NCBI GenBank assembly: GCA_047967505.1
Contig: CM106538.1
Reading direction: 5' to 3' (one strand)
Length of the DNA stretch: 64,000 bases
Origin: Dipteris shenzhenensis
Lineage: Eukaryota > Polypodiophyta > Polypodiopsida > Gleicheniales
The notes below the pieces were generated by a model. The model was not told where the DNA came from. It searched no databases and was given only the letters and a program-made list of their open reading frames with translations. The stretch's first letter is position 1. Every line of letters starts with the position of its first letter. A program made the position numbers and the translations under genes. Of this stretch, positions 53,360 to 64,000 are shown one piece after another.

Positions 53360-56300
53360 CTCGAGCTCAATCCTAATTCCTGCACACCAAGTAGGTCTCT
53401 GAACTTGCACAGCTTCTCTATGCCCAATGCCTTCGTGAATATGTCAGCTACCTGATCCTCTGTGCTGACATAAACTAGATCAATAAGACCTAGTAAAACC
53501 TTCTCCCGCACATAGTGATAATGCACCTCAATGTGCTTTGTTCTAGCATGATAGACTGGGTTATTTGCCAAGTGTATACTGCTCATGTTGTCACAATAAA
53601 TGACAACTGGCCCATCTGTAGACTGATGCATATCATAAAGTAGCTTATGCAACCAAGCTACCTCACATGCAGCCATTGTTGCACCCCTATACTCAACCTC
53701 TGTGCTCGATAAGGCAACTGTAGGTTGTTTCTTGCAGTGACTACAGCACTCCCAAAAGAGAACATATATCCACTTGTAGATCGTCTATTAGAAATACTAC
53801 CAGCCCAATCAGCATCAGTGTATTCATGCAACTGTATCTGAACCCCAGTCTCATAAAATAGTCCATACTACAACGTGGACTTCACATACCTCAGTATGCG
53901 TCTAGCCGCATCCAAATGCAATTTCCTTGGAGCCTGCATAAACTGACTTACCAACCCAACAACAAAGCTCAAATCTGGCCTGGTAATAGTCATATAAATC
54001 AAACTTCCTACTATGCGTCTGTACATAGTAGGGTCTTCCAAAAGCTCACCTGCATCTGCGCTCGACTTCACATTCTGCTCCAAAGGACCTGAAATAGGCT
54101 TACAGCCTATCATTCCATATTTAGATAGCATGTCCAATCCATACTGCCTTTTCAAGAGCCATATCCCACTTCTGGATCTAATCACCTCAATGCCCAAGAA
54201 GTAACACAGCTCTCCTAAATTCTTCATCTCAAACTTCTGCTTCAATAGCATTTTCACATGAAGGATATCTTCATCACTATCACCTTTGATGATCAAATCA
54301 TCAACATAAATGACAAGCAGCATAATGCCTTTCTTTGTTTTTCTCACATAAAGTGAGAAATCTGCCTTGGAAATCTAAAATCCAATAGTGACAAGATACT
54401 GTCCTATCTTGTCAAACCATGCTCTGGGTGCTTGCTTCAAGCATACAAGGCTTTCTTCAACCTGCAAACAAACTCAGGATGAACAACATGAACATAACCT
54501 GGTGGTTGCTCCATATAGACCTCTTCTTGCAAATCACCATGCAAGAAGGCATTCTTTACATCCATCTGATGTAAAGACCATCCCTTTGATGCAGCCATAG
54601 CAATGACTGCTCTTACGGTTGCCATCCTTGCAACCAGATTGAATGTTTCTTCATAATCAATGCCATATGTCTGTGCATACCCCTTGACAACTAATCTTGC
54701 CTTGTATCTGTTCACAGAACCTTCTGCATTGTGCTTCACCTTATAAACCCACTTGTAGCCAATTTCATCTTTGTCTTTAGGCAAAGGCACCAATTCCCAT
54801 GTAGGATTTGCTTCCAAGGCATCCATTTCTCCATCCATGGCTTTCTCCCATTTTTCTTTTCCCATGGCTTGCTCAAAAGAAGTGGGTTCTGGTTCATGTA
54901 TCACTTTGACCATATAGGCATAGTGAATGGCTGTAAATCCATCATATTTTGGCCTATCGACAGGACACCTAGCTTTGGTAGACCTGTGCAAAATAGGCTC
55001 ACTACCAGGTGCTCTCAAAACATCCCTTGTCTTCCTTACTCTAGGTGTAACAATAGAAGGAATACCAACTCATCATCAAGGCTCTGTTTAGAGCCATTGG
55101 ATTCACCATCCACATAAGAGTGACCTACATTCACATCAACCATGGGCTGATCTACTTTCTCTTTTCCTTTTCGTGATACTTGTATATTACTATCTGCATT
55201 CATTTGAGGAGATCCTCCTATTCTCAATCTGCCTGTCCATGGCGAAGTATGTGAACCACTGTTAGAGGACACTACAGGTTCACTGATATTTTATGATTGT
55301 TGTCGTGAATTCTGTGTAGCATTACCATTTTGTGCATCTACATCATCAATCACATTTACTGGTTTATACCAGCTGCTCATCTCATAAAAAACAATATCTC
55401 TGCTCACTGTAACCTTACGAGTAGAAGGTTTATAGCATCTATGCCCTTTCTGCTGGAGAGAATAACCAATAAAGATGCACTTCTTAGCATTTAAATCCAA
55501 CTTGGATCTCAACTCATCTGGCACATGAACATATGCAATGCAACCAAAAACGTTCAAAAGCGTTCAAATGAGAAATATCTGGTTTCCTATGAGTATACTT
55601 CTCCTCCGACATCATGCCATGTATTGCTGAAGTGGGAGTCCTGTTCATTATGTAGACTGCTTCAGCAACTGCTTCAGCCCAAAAATAATCTGGCAGGTTT
55701 TTTTCATTGAGCATGGCACACGATATCTCTCCAATATGCCTGTTTTTCCTTTTTGCAAGTCCATTTTGCTGTGGGGTATGACTGCATGAATATTGCTGCT
55801 TTATGCCATGCTCCTGTAGGAAACTTACAAACTCATTTGAGAGGTACTCTCCCCCTCCATCTGACCTTAGGCATTCTATTTGCAAGCTTGTTTCTTTTTC
55901 AACCATAGCTTTAAAAGCTTTGAAATGCCCAAACACTTAACTTTTCTTTTCCATAAAATGCACCCAAACTTTTCTACTGTAGTCATCAATAAAAGTGACA
56001 AAATAATGATAGCCTCCGATAGATGCAGCTTTAGTAGTCCACACATCAAAATGGATTAATTCCAATGGTCTCTTACTCTCTTGAGCATGTCTAGGAAATG
56101 GTTTCCTTACCTGTTTTCCAAATTGACAGGAATTTGCTAAATGTTCTGATTTCTGCCACGGCCTCCAAATCAGCCTGCTCTACCTCTGCCTCTACCTCTT
56201 CCAACATTTGAGTAGAAGACAGCTTCTTTTGAAGTTCCTCTTGAAGAAGATGCACCACCATTTCTCAACTCTTCAGAAATTAGAAGAGCAATCAACTCCT

Positions 56301-56847
56301 CAAAATCAAGAAAATTCTCACGGATGGCAATGGATGTCCGGAATTGTGCATAATCCTTTCCTAGACCATTCAAGGTCACAGAAACTAAATCATTATCTTC
56401 CACTGGCAACCCAATAGAAGCAAGCGCATCTGCAATCTTCTTCATTTTCATGTGGTAGTCATTGATGCTCATATTTTCTCTCTGCACATTATGCAACTCC
56501 TGCTTGAGTAGCATTTTACTGGCTTACGTATTTGTACTATACATTTTTATCAAAGTATCCTATGCCTCCTTCGCCATGCTTGCATCCTGAATATGCACAA
56601 TCATAGAATCTGAAATATTGATAGAGAGCCAATACATAACTTTTCTGGCTCTCTCATGCCAACCTTTAAATGCCTGCAACTCCTGTTGATTAGGAACATT
56701 AGGAATAACTGGTTCTTGTTCAGCTCTAGTAATGAACTCCCAATAGCCTTTTCCCTTAAGGAAATTTGTCATTCTAAACTTCCATGCTTGGAAGTTGTTC
56801 TTGTAAGGCTTTTTAGTGACAATTTGTGAAAGAGCATCAGACGCCAT
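53360..56847 (-). pseudogene. Ty1/copia gag-pol, decayed, with internal deletion
   Basis: Order on the minus strand: gag from MASDALSQIVTKKPYKNNFQ (56,847) with two stops, ending in a GRGRGRGRAG tract at 56,172. Then the frame jumps directly into the integrase N-terminus (HLANSCQFGKQVRKPFPRHA; 56,135), so the zinc knuckle and protease are deleted. The integrase core has IHFDVW and CLRSDGGGEYLS, but NGLAKRKNR carries Lys (55,751-55,753) where the catalytic Glu is expected. RT follows at 55,018-54,437 ([35 protein letters not shown]) and 54,347-53,868 (VIYVDDLII). RNase H (YCDNMSSIHLANNPV, ADIFTKALG) ends by the polypurine tract. Multiple frameshifts are present. Confidence 0.9.
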
Positions 56848-57062
56848 TATAGAACACTACAAAATATTTAAAAAACACAACTTCTACTTCATAAGGGCAA
56901 ATCTGCAAAACTGACGAAAGTGGTATTTGACCACACAGTCACTTCCTAGTGACAATTATGCATCAACAGGCAATAAGAATGATTCTGTCACTTCCAATAT
57001 CTCTGTGCACAAGCATAGGATGTAATTTTTGCGATAACTTTTCACCGACTTGCAGAATAGTG

Positions 57063-57363
57063 GTCGCACAGCAAAAACAAGGCACTCTCCTAAGTGCCTA
57101 CAGAAAGGAACCTTGCAAATTTTGTGGTTTGACTATACACACTATGGAGAACTATCACTTAAAAAAGCTAACCCTTGATATGCTTTGCCAAGAGACAAGC
57201 CCAACAAGAGGAGAGGAATGACTCCCACTACAACTCCAAAGAGAAAGAACCATATCATGTGAAAAAGGACTACATCAACAACAAAGCAAATCTGGATGAA
57301 GGAAGAACTCCATCAGCAAATGAAGAATCAAATTTTGTGGTAGATGCAGATTGGGCTTTCTAG
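57063..57363 (+). pseudogene. Gag C-terminus of copy B, frameshifted
   Basis: One frame gives a knuckle CKFCGLTIHTMENY in which the last Cys is Tyr. After a frameshift near 57,190 the sequence continues RQAQQEERNDSHYNSKEKEP and GRTPSANEESNFVVDADWAF, stopping at 57,361. The end matches copy C and, more loosely, copy A (FEDYAF). Confidence 0.75.
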
Positions 57364-57783
57364 AGTCTAATATTTTGAAGTTTGGTCATCACTTGGTCAT
57401 GTAGTCAATTTTGAGGTCCTCTGCCTGGATTAGTACTCCAAAAAGAATGTTATGGTTTTGCTTTAGTCCATATAGTCTTTGTAAATCACCTCTAGTCTCA
57501 CCATATGATGTAGGCCATGTGATATGTGTTTGCCCCCATGGTACCTCTTGCAAACATGAGAAACTAGGTCCACACAAAGGCCTAAGATTTATCCTTGCAC
57601 ATGCAAGGGAGATAACCATTTCAGGGAGTCTATCCCATTTTCGTAAACCTTGACCCTTGGGCACCTTTGCTAGCGTGAGATCCTAGCCATAGATTTATCC
57701 TTGACCACCATGAGATGGCATGAGAAACTATGTGACTAGATGTATCCTTGAGATAGCAAGAAGCAAACCCTTGAGGGTGGGTA
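57364..57783 (+). other. Conserved noncoding 3' module and polypurine tract of copy B
   Basis: About 420 bp shared with 5,727-6,101 and 30,836-31,127 (complement). It ends CCCTTGAGGGTGGGTA, the polypurine tract, and then the LTR. Confidence 0.8.
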
Positions 57784-58120
57784 TGTTGGGATATGTGTGA
57801 TCAAGGGCTTTCTAGGAGCATGTGTGCATCCACTAGCAGTCATGTGGTTGTGTGTGTGTGTGTGTATAGAAGAGGCACACTTAGTGCCATAGGCCATAAC
57901 ACAGGTGATGATGTAATGAAAGGCCCCCACATGGGGTGGTGTATGATTTAGGAGCTACCTCCTTTAATGTAGGAGAGGTGCCATTGATTTAGGCCACCCT
58001 CTCTCCATTTCTATAAAAGAGGGACTTCCCTCTCACAATGAATAGAACACCCATTTGAATATCTCATGTGTTCTCACTCACCTCCATGATGAAGCTCTCC
58101 TCTCTCCCCAGGTTCCAACA
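57784..58120 (+). repeat. 3' LTR of copy B, 337 bp
   Basis: Begins TGTTGGGATATG and ends GGTTCCAACA. TATAAAAG at 58,012-58,019 in the context TTTCTATAAAAGAGGGAC gives a clear core promoter. A (GT)n run lies at 57,848-57,866. After the first 11 bases it does not resemble the copy A LTR. Confidence 0.8.
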
Positions 58121-58496
58121 ATGTCTATATATGTATACAAGTTACAACACACATTTTATTAATTTCGAACTTTTCAATGCCCAAATTCATTTTTATAGGT
58201 ACTTTTGGACAATTTTTTAAAAAAAACCACTCTTCAAAAAATAGATTAAAATATAAAAGCAACCAAATTTTATTAGCTTTTTAAAGAAAATAAAATTAAA
58301 AGTATAAAATTTAACGTGAGATATTACATAGGATTTCATATCCTCTAAGAATACCATGACATTAACAATTAAGTTACATAAAAAACAGTTATAAATTATC
58401 ACAATATTTACTAATGGTATTAACAAACACCTTCAAGTAGTTCCAATAAGCCTCTAGATTATAGTCCACTGAAAGGCATTAAAATTGGCTATTTCT
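58121..58496. other. AT-rich spacer
   Basis: Nothing recognised. Confidence 0.5.
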
Positions 58497-58790
58497 ATCC
58501 GAGATTCAACCTCGGGGGGGCGGGGGGGGGTCCACTATGTATAAACCCTCTATACCACATGTGTTCAAGGCCTATTTCTAAAATCCTTTATCAGTAAATT
58601 TTTTATTAATAAAATGTACCCCATTTCTTTACAAATCTGTAAGTTTTTTCCAAAACTATTCTAAATAGTCCCTTATGTATATTTATTTTTGTAAATTTTA
58701 GAAATAAAAAATATCCTTCGATTGAACTCAGGTGATAGGGTTATATATGATGAGTGACCCCCCCCGAGGATCCAACTCAGTCCTGTTCTA
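58497..58790. repeat. Inverted pair of G-tract segments
   Basis: ATTCAACCTCGGGGGGGCGG (58,501) and, on the opposite strand, GTTGGATCCTCGGGGGGGGG (from 58,779 backwards) are related in inverted orientation about 250 bp apart. Each is flanked by TGAACTCAG/CTGAGT-like sequence. A small foldback-type insertion is one explanation. Confidence 0.45.
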
Positions 58791-58959
58791 CCACCATCTT
58801 GTCATGGTCAATATAATTAAAGTTCTAGAAGAGACGTAAGAGATTATTGATTTTTTCTTGGATAGTACTTTCTTGGTTTTATATGTCTTTCTCTTCATGT
58901 GGTGGAAATCGCCCATTGACAAGTGCTATGAGCAGTAACCTCACTTATAAGCTCTACTA

Positions 58960-59880
58960 TTTCTCTCCCATATGAAATTAAAGTATTTATTTCGGTAATG
59001 CACCTACCTATTTTTTCTCTGTCCTCCCTCTCTAGGTGCTTTCGAAGAGCAAATTCCTCTTTTTTAGCTTGTGTGAGTGGAGCACCTTCTGTCTTTCTCT
59101 TCTGTTTATTCACCTCATTCTTTGTGATCTAATCTTTATTGTTGCTTATGGCAAGCTCCATAAAATTTCAAAAAAATCCATGAAGTATAGTGCTAATGGA
59201 ATATGGAAGGAGAAATGAGAGAAAAAGCGAGAGTCAAGATTAGGATAGGAGAATGTTAATGAGAACATAACTTCAAGGCACAATGGAAGAAGGTACAGAA
59301 AGTGCTAGAGTAAGACTAAGGATAGGAGAATGGTAATGAGAGTGGAACTCCAATGCGAGATGGAAGAAGATGCAAAAAGGAATAAAATGTTCGAGATTAA
59401 CGTTGAGGATAGGAGAATGGTAATGAGAGCAGAACTTCAAGATGAGATGGAAGAAGGAAGGAGAGAGGAATTTAAGGAAGTGCAAATCTGTAATGTGAGT
59501 GAAAGATTTAGAATAAAGTGATTGAAGTGAAATATTTCAAACAAAGTGAGCTCAAGATTTGAAATAAAGTTATTGGATAATGCTAATGAGAGAGGAAGAG
59601 GTGTACAGTAGGAAAATGCTCTACTAGATAGTGTGAAGTAACAGGTGCAAGACTGCAATGTGAGATGAAAGATTTTGAATAAACTAAAATATATGAAATA
59701 AATTATCAAAGACAAGATTGATATAATTATTAGATTCTTATCATGAGACATTTAATGTATATAATAAATTGGACTTTGAATAAAGTAAAATCTATGAAAT
59801 AAAGTGAGAGAGAAAGAGATGTCACTAGGATGATGGTAGGAGAACGCTCTACTAGATAATGTGAAGTAACAAGTGCAAGA
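58960..59880. repeat. Dispersed AT-rich repeat, copy 2
   Basis: Direct-orientation copy of 1-904. It retains the 17 bp lost from copy 1 and ends abruptly at 59,880, where copy 1 continues. No domain is seen. Confidence 0.9.
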
Positions 59881-60033
59881 CCACGGTTGGCTACAATGAA
59901 GAAAGCAAAGCATACAGTTGTATGATCCCATCAATTACAAGGTCATTATCTTGAGAGATGTAATCACACAAGAGATAGACACATTGATTTCATGTAGTAA
60001 TCTACAAAAAAGGTTGATGAAGAATAACAAGAA

Positions 60034-60640
60034 TTGCCAGTAACACCCCAAGCAGAGCCACATCAGCTCAAACGGTCTACTAGGGAAAGTAGACCTCCAG
60101 CCAGATTGACATATGCTCAAAAAGGCAAAGAAATTCATGTTGAAATCACTAACTATGCTCTTCTGACTACTATCATGGCTATAGAAGAGACAAAAATACT
60201 CCAAAGATGTAGTAGACAAGCCAAAATGGCAAACTGCTATGAATGAAGACATGGATGTTTTGTATAAGAATAATACTTGGGAATTATGTGACCTTCTATC
60301 AGGAAAGAAGGCCATAGTAAACAAACGGGTATACAAAGTGAAGTACAATCAAGATGGAAGTATTCAAAGATACAAAGCCAGACTAGTTGCAAAAGGATTT
60401 GCATAGCAATATGATCAAGACTTTGATGAGACTTATGCTCCAGTAGCAAAGATGGATTCCATATGGTTCTTGATATCACTAGCGACACTTAGCAAATGGA
60501 ATGTGTACCAGCTTGATGTCAAGAATGCTTTTCTCAATGGTTACCTAGATGAGGAAGTCTACATGCAACAACCACCAGGTTATGTTGAACTAGGAAAGGA
60601 GAATAAGGTTTTTCATCTCAAGATCATACCTCAAGGTAAG
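60034..60640 (+). pseudogene. Ty1/copia RT N-terminal stub
   Basis: Starts in the spacer before RT (LKRSTRESRPPARLTYAQKG). After a frameshift near 60,195 it continues KPKWQTAMNEDMDVLYKNNT, VNKRVYKVKYNQDGSIQRYK, ARLVAKGFA, one TAG at 60,403-60,405, then FDETYAPVAKMDSI and VYQLDVKNAFLNGYLDEEVY, ending VFHLKIIPQG. The RT active site is missing. The left edge abuts AT-rich repeat sequence and the right edge is unrelated. Confidence 0.85.
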
Positions 60641-60908
60641 TCTCTTGTGAGTTGCTCTTCTCTCTCAATCTATGATGCTTCTTGTACTTGTGGAAAGATG
60701 TTAACTTCATATTCATCCTCTTTCACATGCAATACAAAATGTTTTTGGGCACTTTTGTTTTATGTGGAGGTCGGTCAGTCTATCGCTGTTAAATTTTTGT
60801 CGATATTTGGATGACAATGCATCTAACAATGTGTCAGGCTAGTTCTAAACTGTGTACCCTCACCTCTAGACATGCTAGTAGCTACGTGTATAGACGTACT
60901 ATAATAGC

Positions 60909-61118
60909 TTGATATCGTTCTCCTTCCCATTCCATTTTCCCTTCTCCTTTTCCCACTTTTCCTTCTCCTTCTCCTTCTCATTCCCTTTTTCTTTTCCTTT
61001 TCCTTCTCCTTCTCACTCTCATCCCCCTTCTCATTTCTTAATTTTCCCATACTCATTCCTTCTTCTTCTCCTTCTCTTTCTCTTCTCTTTCTCATCCTTT
61101 CCTTCTCCTTTCCCTTGA
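60909..61118. repeat. Polypyrimidine CTT/CTTTTC tract
   Basis: About 210 bp almost entirely C and T on the + strand with TCTTCTCC/TTTTCC motifs. Open frames across it are compositional. Confidence 0.95.
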
Positions 61119-61130
61119 ATGCATGTTTAA

Positions 61131-62580
61131 GTTGAATTCTCAATGCCTTAAGCATTCACAAATGAGATGGGGTAGGTTGTGTGCATTGTTCTTTCCTTCT
61201 AGTTGATGGTCATTCATAAAGCATTATGCAATGAATCTTCATGCATGAACTTTTAAAATTTGTAAGCAATAAGCATATGCTCAATTCATATGAATAAAGA
61301 TTATTTCCGGTGAGTTATTTTGCTTCTCCCATCCCATCGCTATAGTAGCAATCATTAGCATAAGCAATCATAACGTTCTACGCTACACCACTCTGCTGAA
61401 CCCCGTAACAATCGTTCATATGGGCATTCATATTCTGCATTACTCACTTGGGCTACCGAACAGGTTGCTTTGCTTAGTCACTTCTTATGGCTTGAGTGAA
61501 ACTGCATGCTTGTAGATGAGCTCTCAAGAACTGAAAGGAGCTACAACGATCCAAGTACCATGAAAACAAGATTCATAGATCGTAAAGGACTATAATTTAT
61601 CTCTTCCTCCCGAGGCTTCTTGCGTGAAGGCAAAAGCAGAGTCCTAAGGGAAAAATGAAAGCAAAACTTGGCAAATCGTAAGGCTCAACATGCCATCAAT
61701 CGTAGTCTGAGGCTGAAGTTCTAGTCTGAGGCGTGGCTCCTAGTTCATCGACGCATTAATCCTAAGCTGCATGGATGCAACCCGGCAATCATGGCTCAAT
61801 CCATTCTTTGTGTCTTCACCGGCCTGTTTTTCCTTATACTGGCCAGGAAGACATCTGCGACATTGTAAGCTGCCTAGTTAAGTGCTGATGGCTACTCTTC
61901 CATGAGCAAGAAAAAGTATATGAGTCCTCAAGCATTGTCTGGCCCTTGACGATGGTCCTCATCCTTGTCATGTAGTCCCTAGAGACCCAAGCTGCATCAA
62001 CAAGGCTCTACGCTCAAGCTGTGCCATAAGAGCTTTACGTATCCAGTGCAACATATTTCAATTCCAACCGTGGCGACCGTCATCTCTGCCATGCACGAGG
62101 GGGCCGAAACTTTATGTATTGTGCTTCTGCTACTTCATCTCTTCCATTTGTGGAAGGTCCTGCTAATTCTCAAGCCATGAAGTCTAGTGCGCTTCTATCT
62201 TTAATGGAGCAACAGCTCGGGTGAATCTAGCTCTAGCAACACTTGCGTGAGACCAAGCTCACGTTGAGATCTACCTTTGGGGTCAGGAGCGCATGTATAT
62301 GTGAATATGAAGGTATGAGGCTAATAAGTAAACTTGTATGCAAGAATGAAAAAAAAAGCTCTACCCCAGATGATGGAGCTTCTTACGAAAGCCTGAAAAC
62401 CACAAAATAATAGCCCGACTAGTTTTGTTAAATCTCAAACCATGGTAAAGGCACCAAAGGTATATCCCAAATCTTTTAGCTGACCTAAAATAGCTAGAAA
62501 CAAGTCAAGTCCCATATTCTGGTGTACTAACGTTTAAATTTTTACAATTTTGCAAGAGCTCAAAAAACAATGCTCCCCAA
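61131..62580. other. Unassigned sequence
   Basis: Mixed composition with no domain on either strand and no definable element ends. Confidence 0.45.
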
Positions 62581-62596
62581 GGGGATGAGTGTGTGT

Positions 62597-62652
62597 GTCA
62601 GTAATGATTATCATTATCATTATTGCCAATAATGATTTTCATTATCATTAAA
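62597..62652. repeat. ATGATTATCATT palindromic cluster
   Basis: TAATGATTATCATTATCATT recurs in related form (AATGATTTTCATTATCATT). ATCATTATTG-CCAATAATGAT at the centre is a palindrome. Confidence 0.8.
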
Positions 62653-62687
62653 GTACTGATAAACCCCAAGGACTGCAAGGGTCCAGT

Positions 62688-62850
62688 ATGCACGGTTGTG
62701 TGCACATGCGCATGCTACATGTGTGCATGTGTGCGCACACATATGTGCATGCATGTGTGTGTATGTGTGTGGGTGTGTGTGCATGCATGCATGTGTTTGT
62801 GCATGCACGTGCACGTGCACACGCATGTGTGTATGTGTGTGTGTGTGTAG
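62688..62850. repeat. (TG/CATG)n alternating purine-pyrimidine tract
   Basis: More than 150 bp of almost strictly alternating purine and pyrimidine, including GCATGCATG, GCACGTGCACGTGCAC and (TG)n runs. Such sequence can adopt Z-DNA. Cys/His-rich frames over it are artefacts of composition. Confidence 0.95.
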
Positions 62851-63035
62851 GGTTAACTATATACTCATATATTACTTCAAAAAATCTAACTTTAATTTCA
62901 TCATCTACTTCTATACATTTAGAGATTTAGAAGTGTGTCTCAATGCAAAGAACTTGCTAGTCAATAGAAGGCATCATATATAAATCCACCCCTCAAGCAT
63001 TCTCATGCATTTAGTACAAATAAGCCATGTATCGA

Positions 63036-63299
63036 GTCTCACAATCTTGTATAATGGAAGATTCTGCATAGTTATGACAAGAAATAAGAATAAATGAATT
63101 TAACTCAAATGCCACACACAAACACTTAAATATATGCATCAATGTATAGGGGGACATACACTTAGGCCATCTATCTAGTCTCAATTTTGTATAATGGAAG
63201 ATTCTACATACTTATGACAAGAAATAAGAATAAATAAACTAAACTGAAATGTCACAAGCAAATAATTTAATATATGTAACAATGTATAGGGGGACATAA
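63036..63299. repeat. Tandem duplication, about 142-bp unit, two copies
   Basis: Both units run GTCTCA..., TTGTATAATGGAAGATTCT, ATGACAAGAAATAAGAATAA and CAATGTATAGGGGGACATA. They start at 63,036 and 63,178, with about 85 percent identity by eye. Confidence 0.9.
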
Positions 63300-63934
63300 T
63301 CTCTTTCTATTTTTACACACACACGCACATACACACACATAGACTAGAGAACTAAATATGTGACTTACTACATATTCACTACTCTAGCTCTATTCATTAA
63401 TTTAATTGAATTTTCACCTACTTTTCATGATCATAAACTGTGACTAAATGAATACTTAAAATAGCTAACCAGACACCTTCTACCATGCCATTCTACATTA
63501 GTAGGCCAAAGAATCAATGCTACTAGAAATGTCTCTCTCTATTTATATACGATAATATACAAGCCGCAAGCTAAAACAACAAAGCTCAAACATGAGTTGG
63601 GAGCCAAGAAGGTCACATGAGGGTGAGGCAACTTCTTGGAGAAATGAAGAAAATCATTCAGGCCAGAGAGGACGAGCAGCTTGAGTAGCCAAAATAGGAC
63701 TAGGTTCTATGCATTCTTTTAGTTAGCATCTCACTCACAGACTAGGATGGACAATAGGTTGGGTAATTGGGCTATATTTTGACGATGAACGTACCCCCAA
63801 CAATAGTGTAGAGTCCACATCAAAGAAGGAGGCTCCTTCCATCACCTTAGATGAATGAAAGAGAGAGAGTCGAATATCCTAGATGAGAGTACTAGAACCA
63901 TCCAAAGGACCTTGTGTTGAGAGTTCATGCTTAA
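63300..63934. other. Intergenic, nothing recognised
   Basis: A short (CA)n run at 63,317-63,339; otherwise no feature. Confidence 0.5.
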
Positions 63935-63988
63935 CATCATGCGATCACGTGTGCATAGCACCATCATGTGATCACATGTGCCTAGCAC
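63935..63988. repeat. 27-bp tandem duplication with internal palindrome
   Basis: Two adjacent units of CATCATG[CT]GATCAC[GA]TGTGC and TAGCAC. The second contains the perfect palindrome CATGTGATCACATG. Confidence 0.9.
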
Positions 63989-64000
63989 TAACCTTATAGA

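Larger units (their letters stand above)
57063..58120 (+). mobile_element. Gag-only LTR element, copy B (5' truncated)
   Basis: Plus-strand 3' half of the family seen at 5.5-8.0 kb: gag C-terminus, conserved noncoding 3' module, polypurine tract, and a complete 3' LTR with TGTTGG...CCAACA ends. The 5' part is lost against the copia leader. Confidence 0.8.

Noticed and set aside
60823-61155. Lys/Glu/Arg-rich minus-strand open frame
   Set aside because: It is the translation of a polypyrimidine tract read on the purine strand.
62620-62983. Cys/His-rich open frames on both strands
   Set aside because: They arise from the alternating TG/CATG tract and have no independent coding signal.

Overview
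The window reads as nuclear DNA of a vascular plant with a large, repeat-rich genome. The supporting signs are Ty1/copia and Ty3/gypsy retrotransposons primed by initiator-Met tRNA, a chromovirus with a C-terminal chromodomain, several plant LINE lineages, an intron-containing hAT transposon, and long AT-rich or microsatellite stretches with no dense gene order. A gymnosperm, fern or lycophyte would fit, but the sequence alone does not settle the clade. I see no rRNA, tRNA, CRISPR or bacterial-type operon.

Only one convincing host gene is present: an uninterrupted 154-codon LTO1 (Yae1/ORAOV1 family) reading frame at 40,905-41,369 on the + strand. Almost all other coding sequence is mobile-element protein.

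Layout. 0-15 kb: a dispersed repeat, a copia gag remnant (-), a gag-only LTR element (-, 5.5-8.0 kb), a decayed Ty3/gypsy (-, 8.1-10.9 kb) abutted by a copia 3' end (-, 10.9-12.6 kb), and a very decayed copia tail (+, to about 15 kb). 15-22 kb: unidentified gene-like fragments, short tandem arrays and a gypsy gag fragment. 22-31 kb: a + strand LINE split by a structurally complete Ty3/gypsy chromovirus (23,286-29,680, 524-bp LTRs, 5-bp target duplication), then a minus-strand fragment of the gag-only family. 31-37.3 kb: a minus-strand LINE split by a complete hAT transposon (31,363-35,835, 8-bp target duplication). 37-47.6 kb: rearranged gypsy pieces, LTO1, a LINE C-terminus, a Tat-like gypsy fragment and an 80-bp minisatellite. 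47.6-64 kb: AT-rich sequence, a LINE tail, a long decayed copia (-), a second gag-only element with its LTR (+), a second copy of the first repeat of the window, a copia RT stub and simple repeats.

The nesting gives relative ages. The + strand LINE predates the chromovirus inside it, and the minus-strand LINE predates the hAT inside it. The chromovirus LTRs differ at only 2 of 524 positions, yet its copy carries a broken protease and substitutions at the RT and RNase H catalytic aspartates. The most unusual recurring element is the gag-only family. Three copies share a noncoding module of about 400 bp between gag and the polypurine tract, although the two LTR sequences that can be compared are largely unrelated beyond their first bases.
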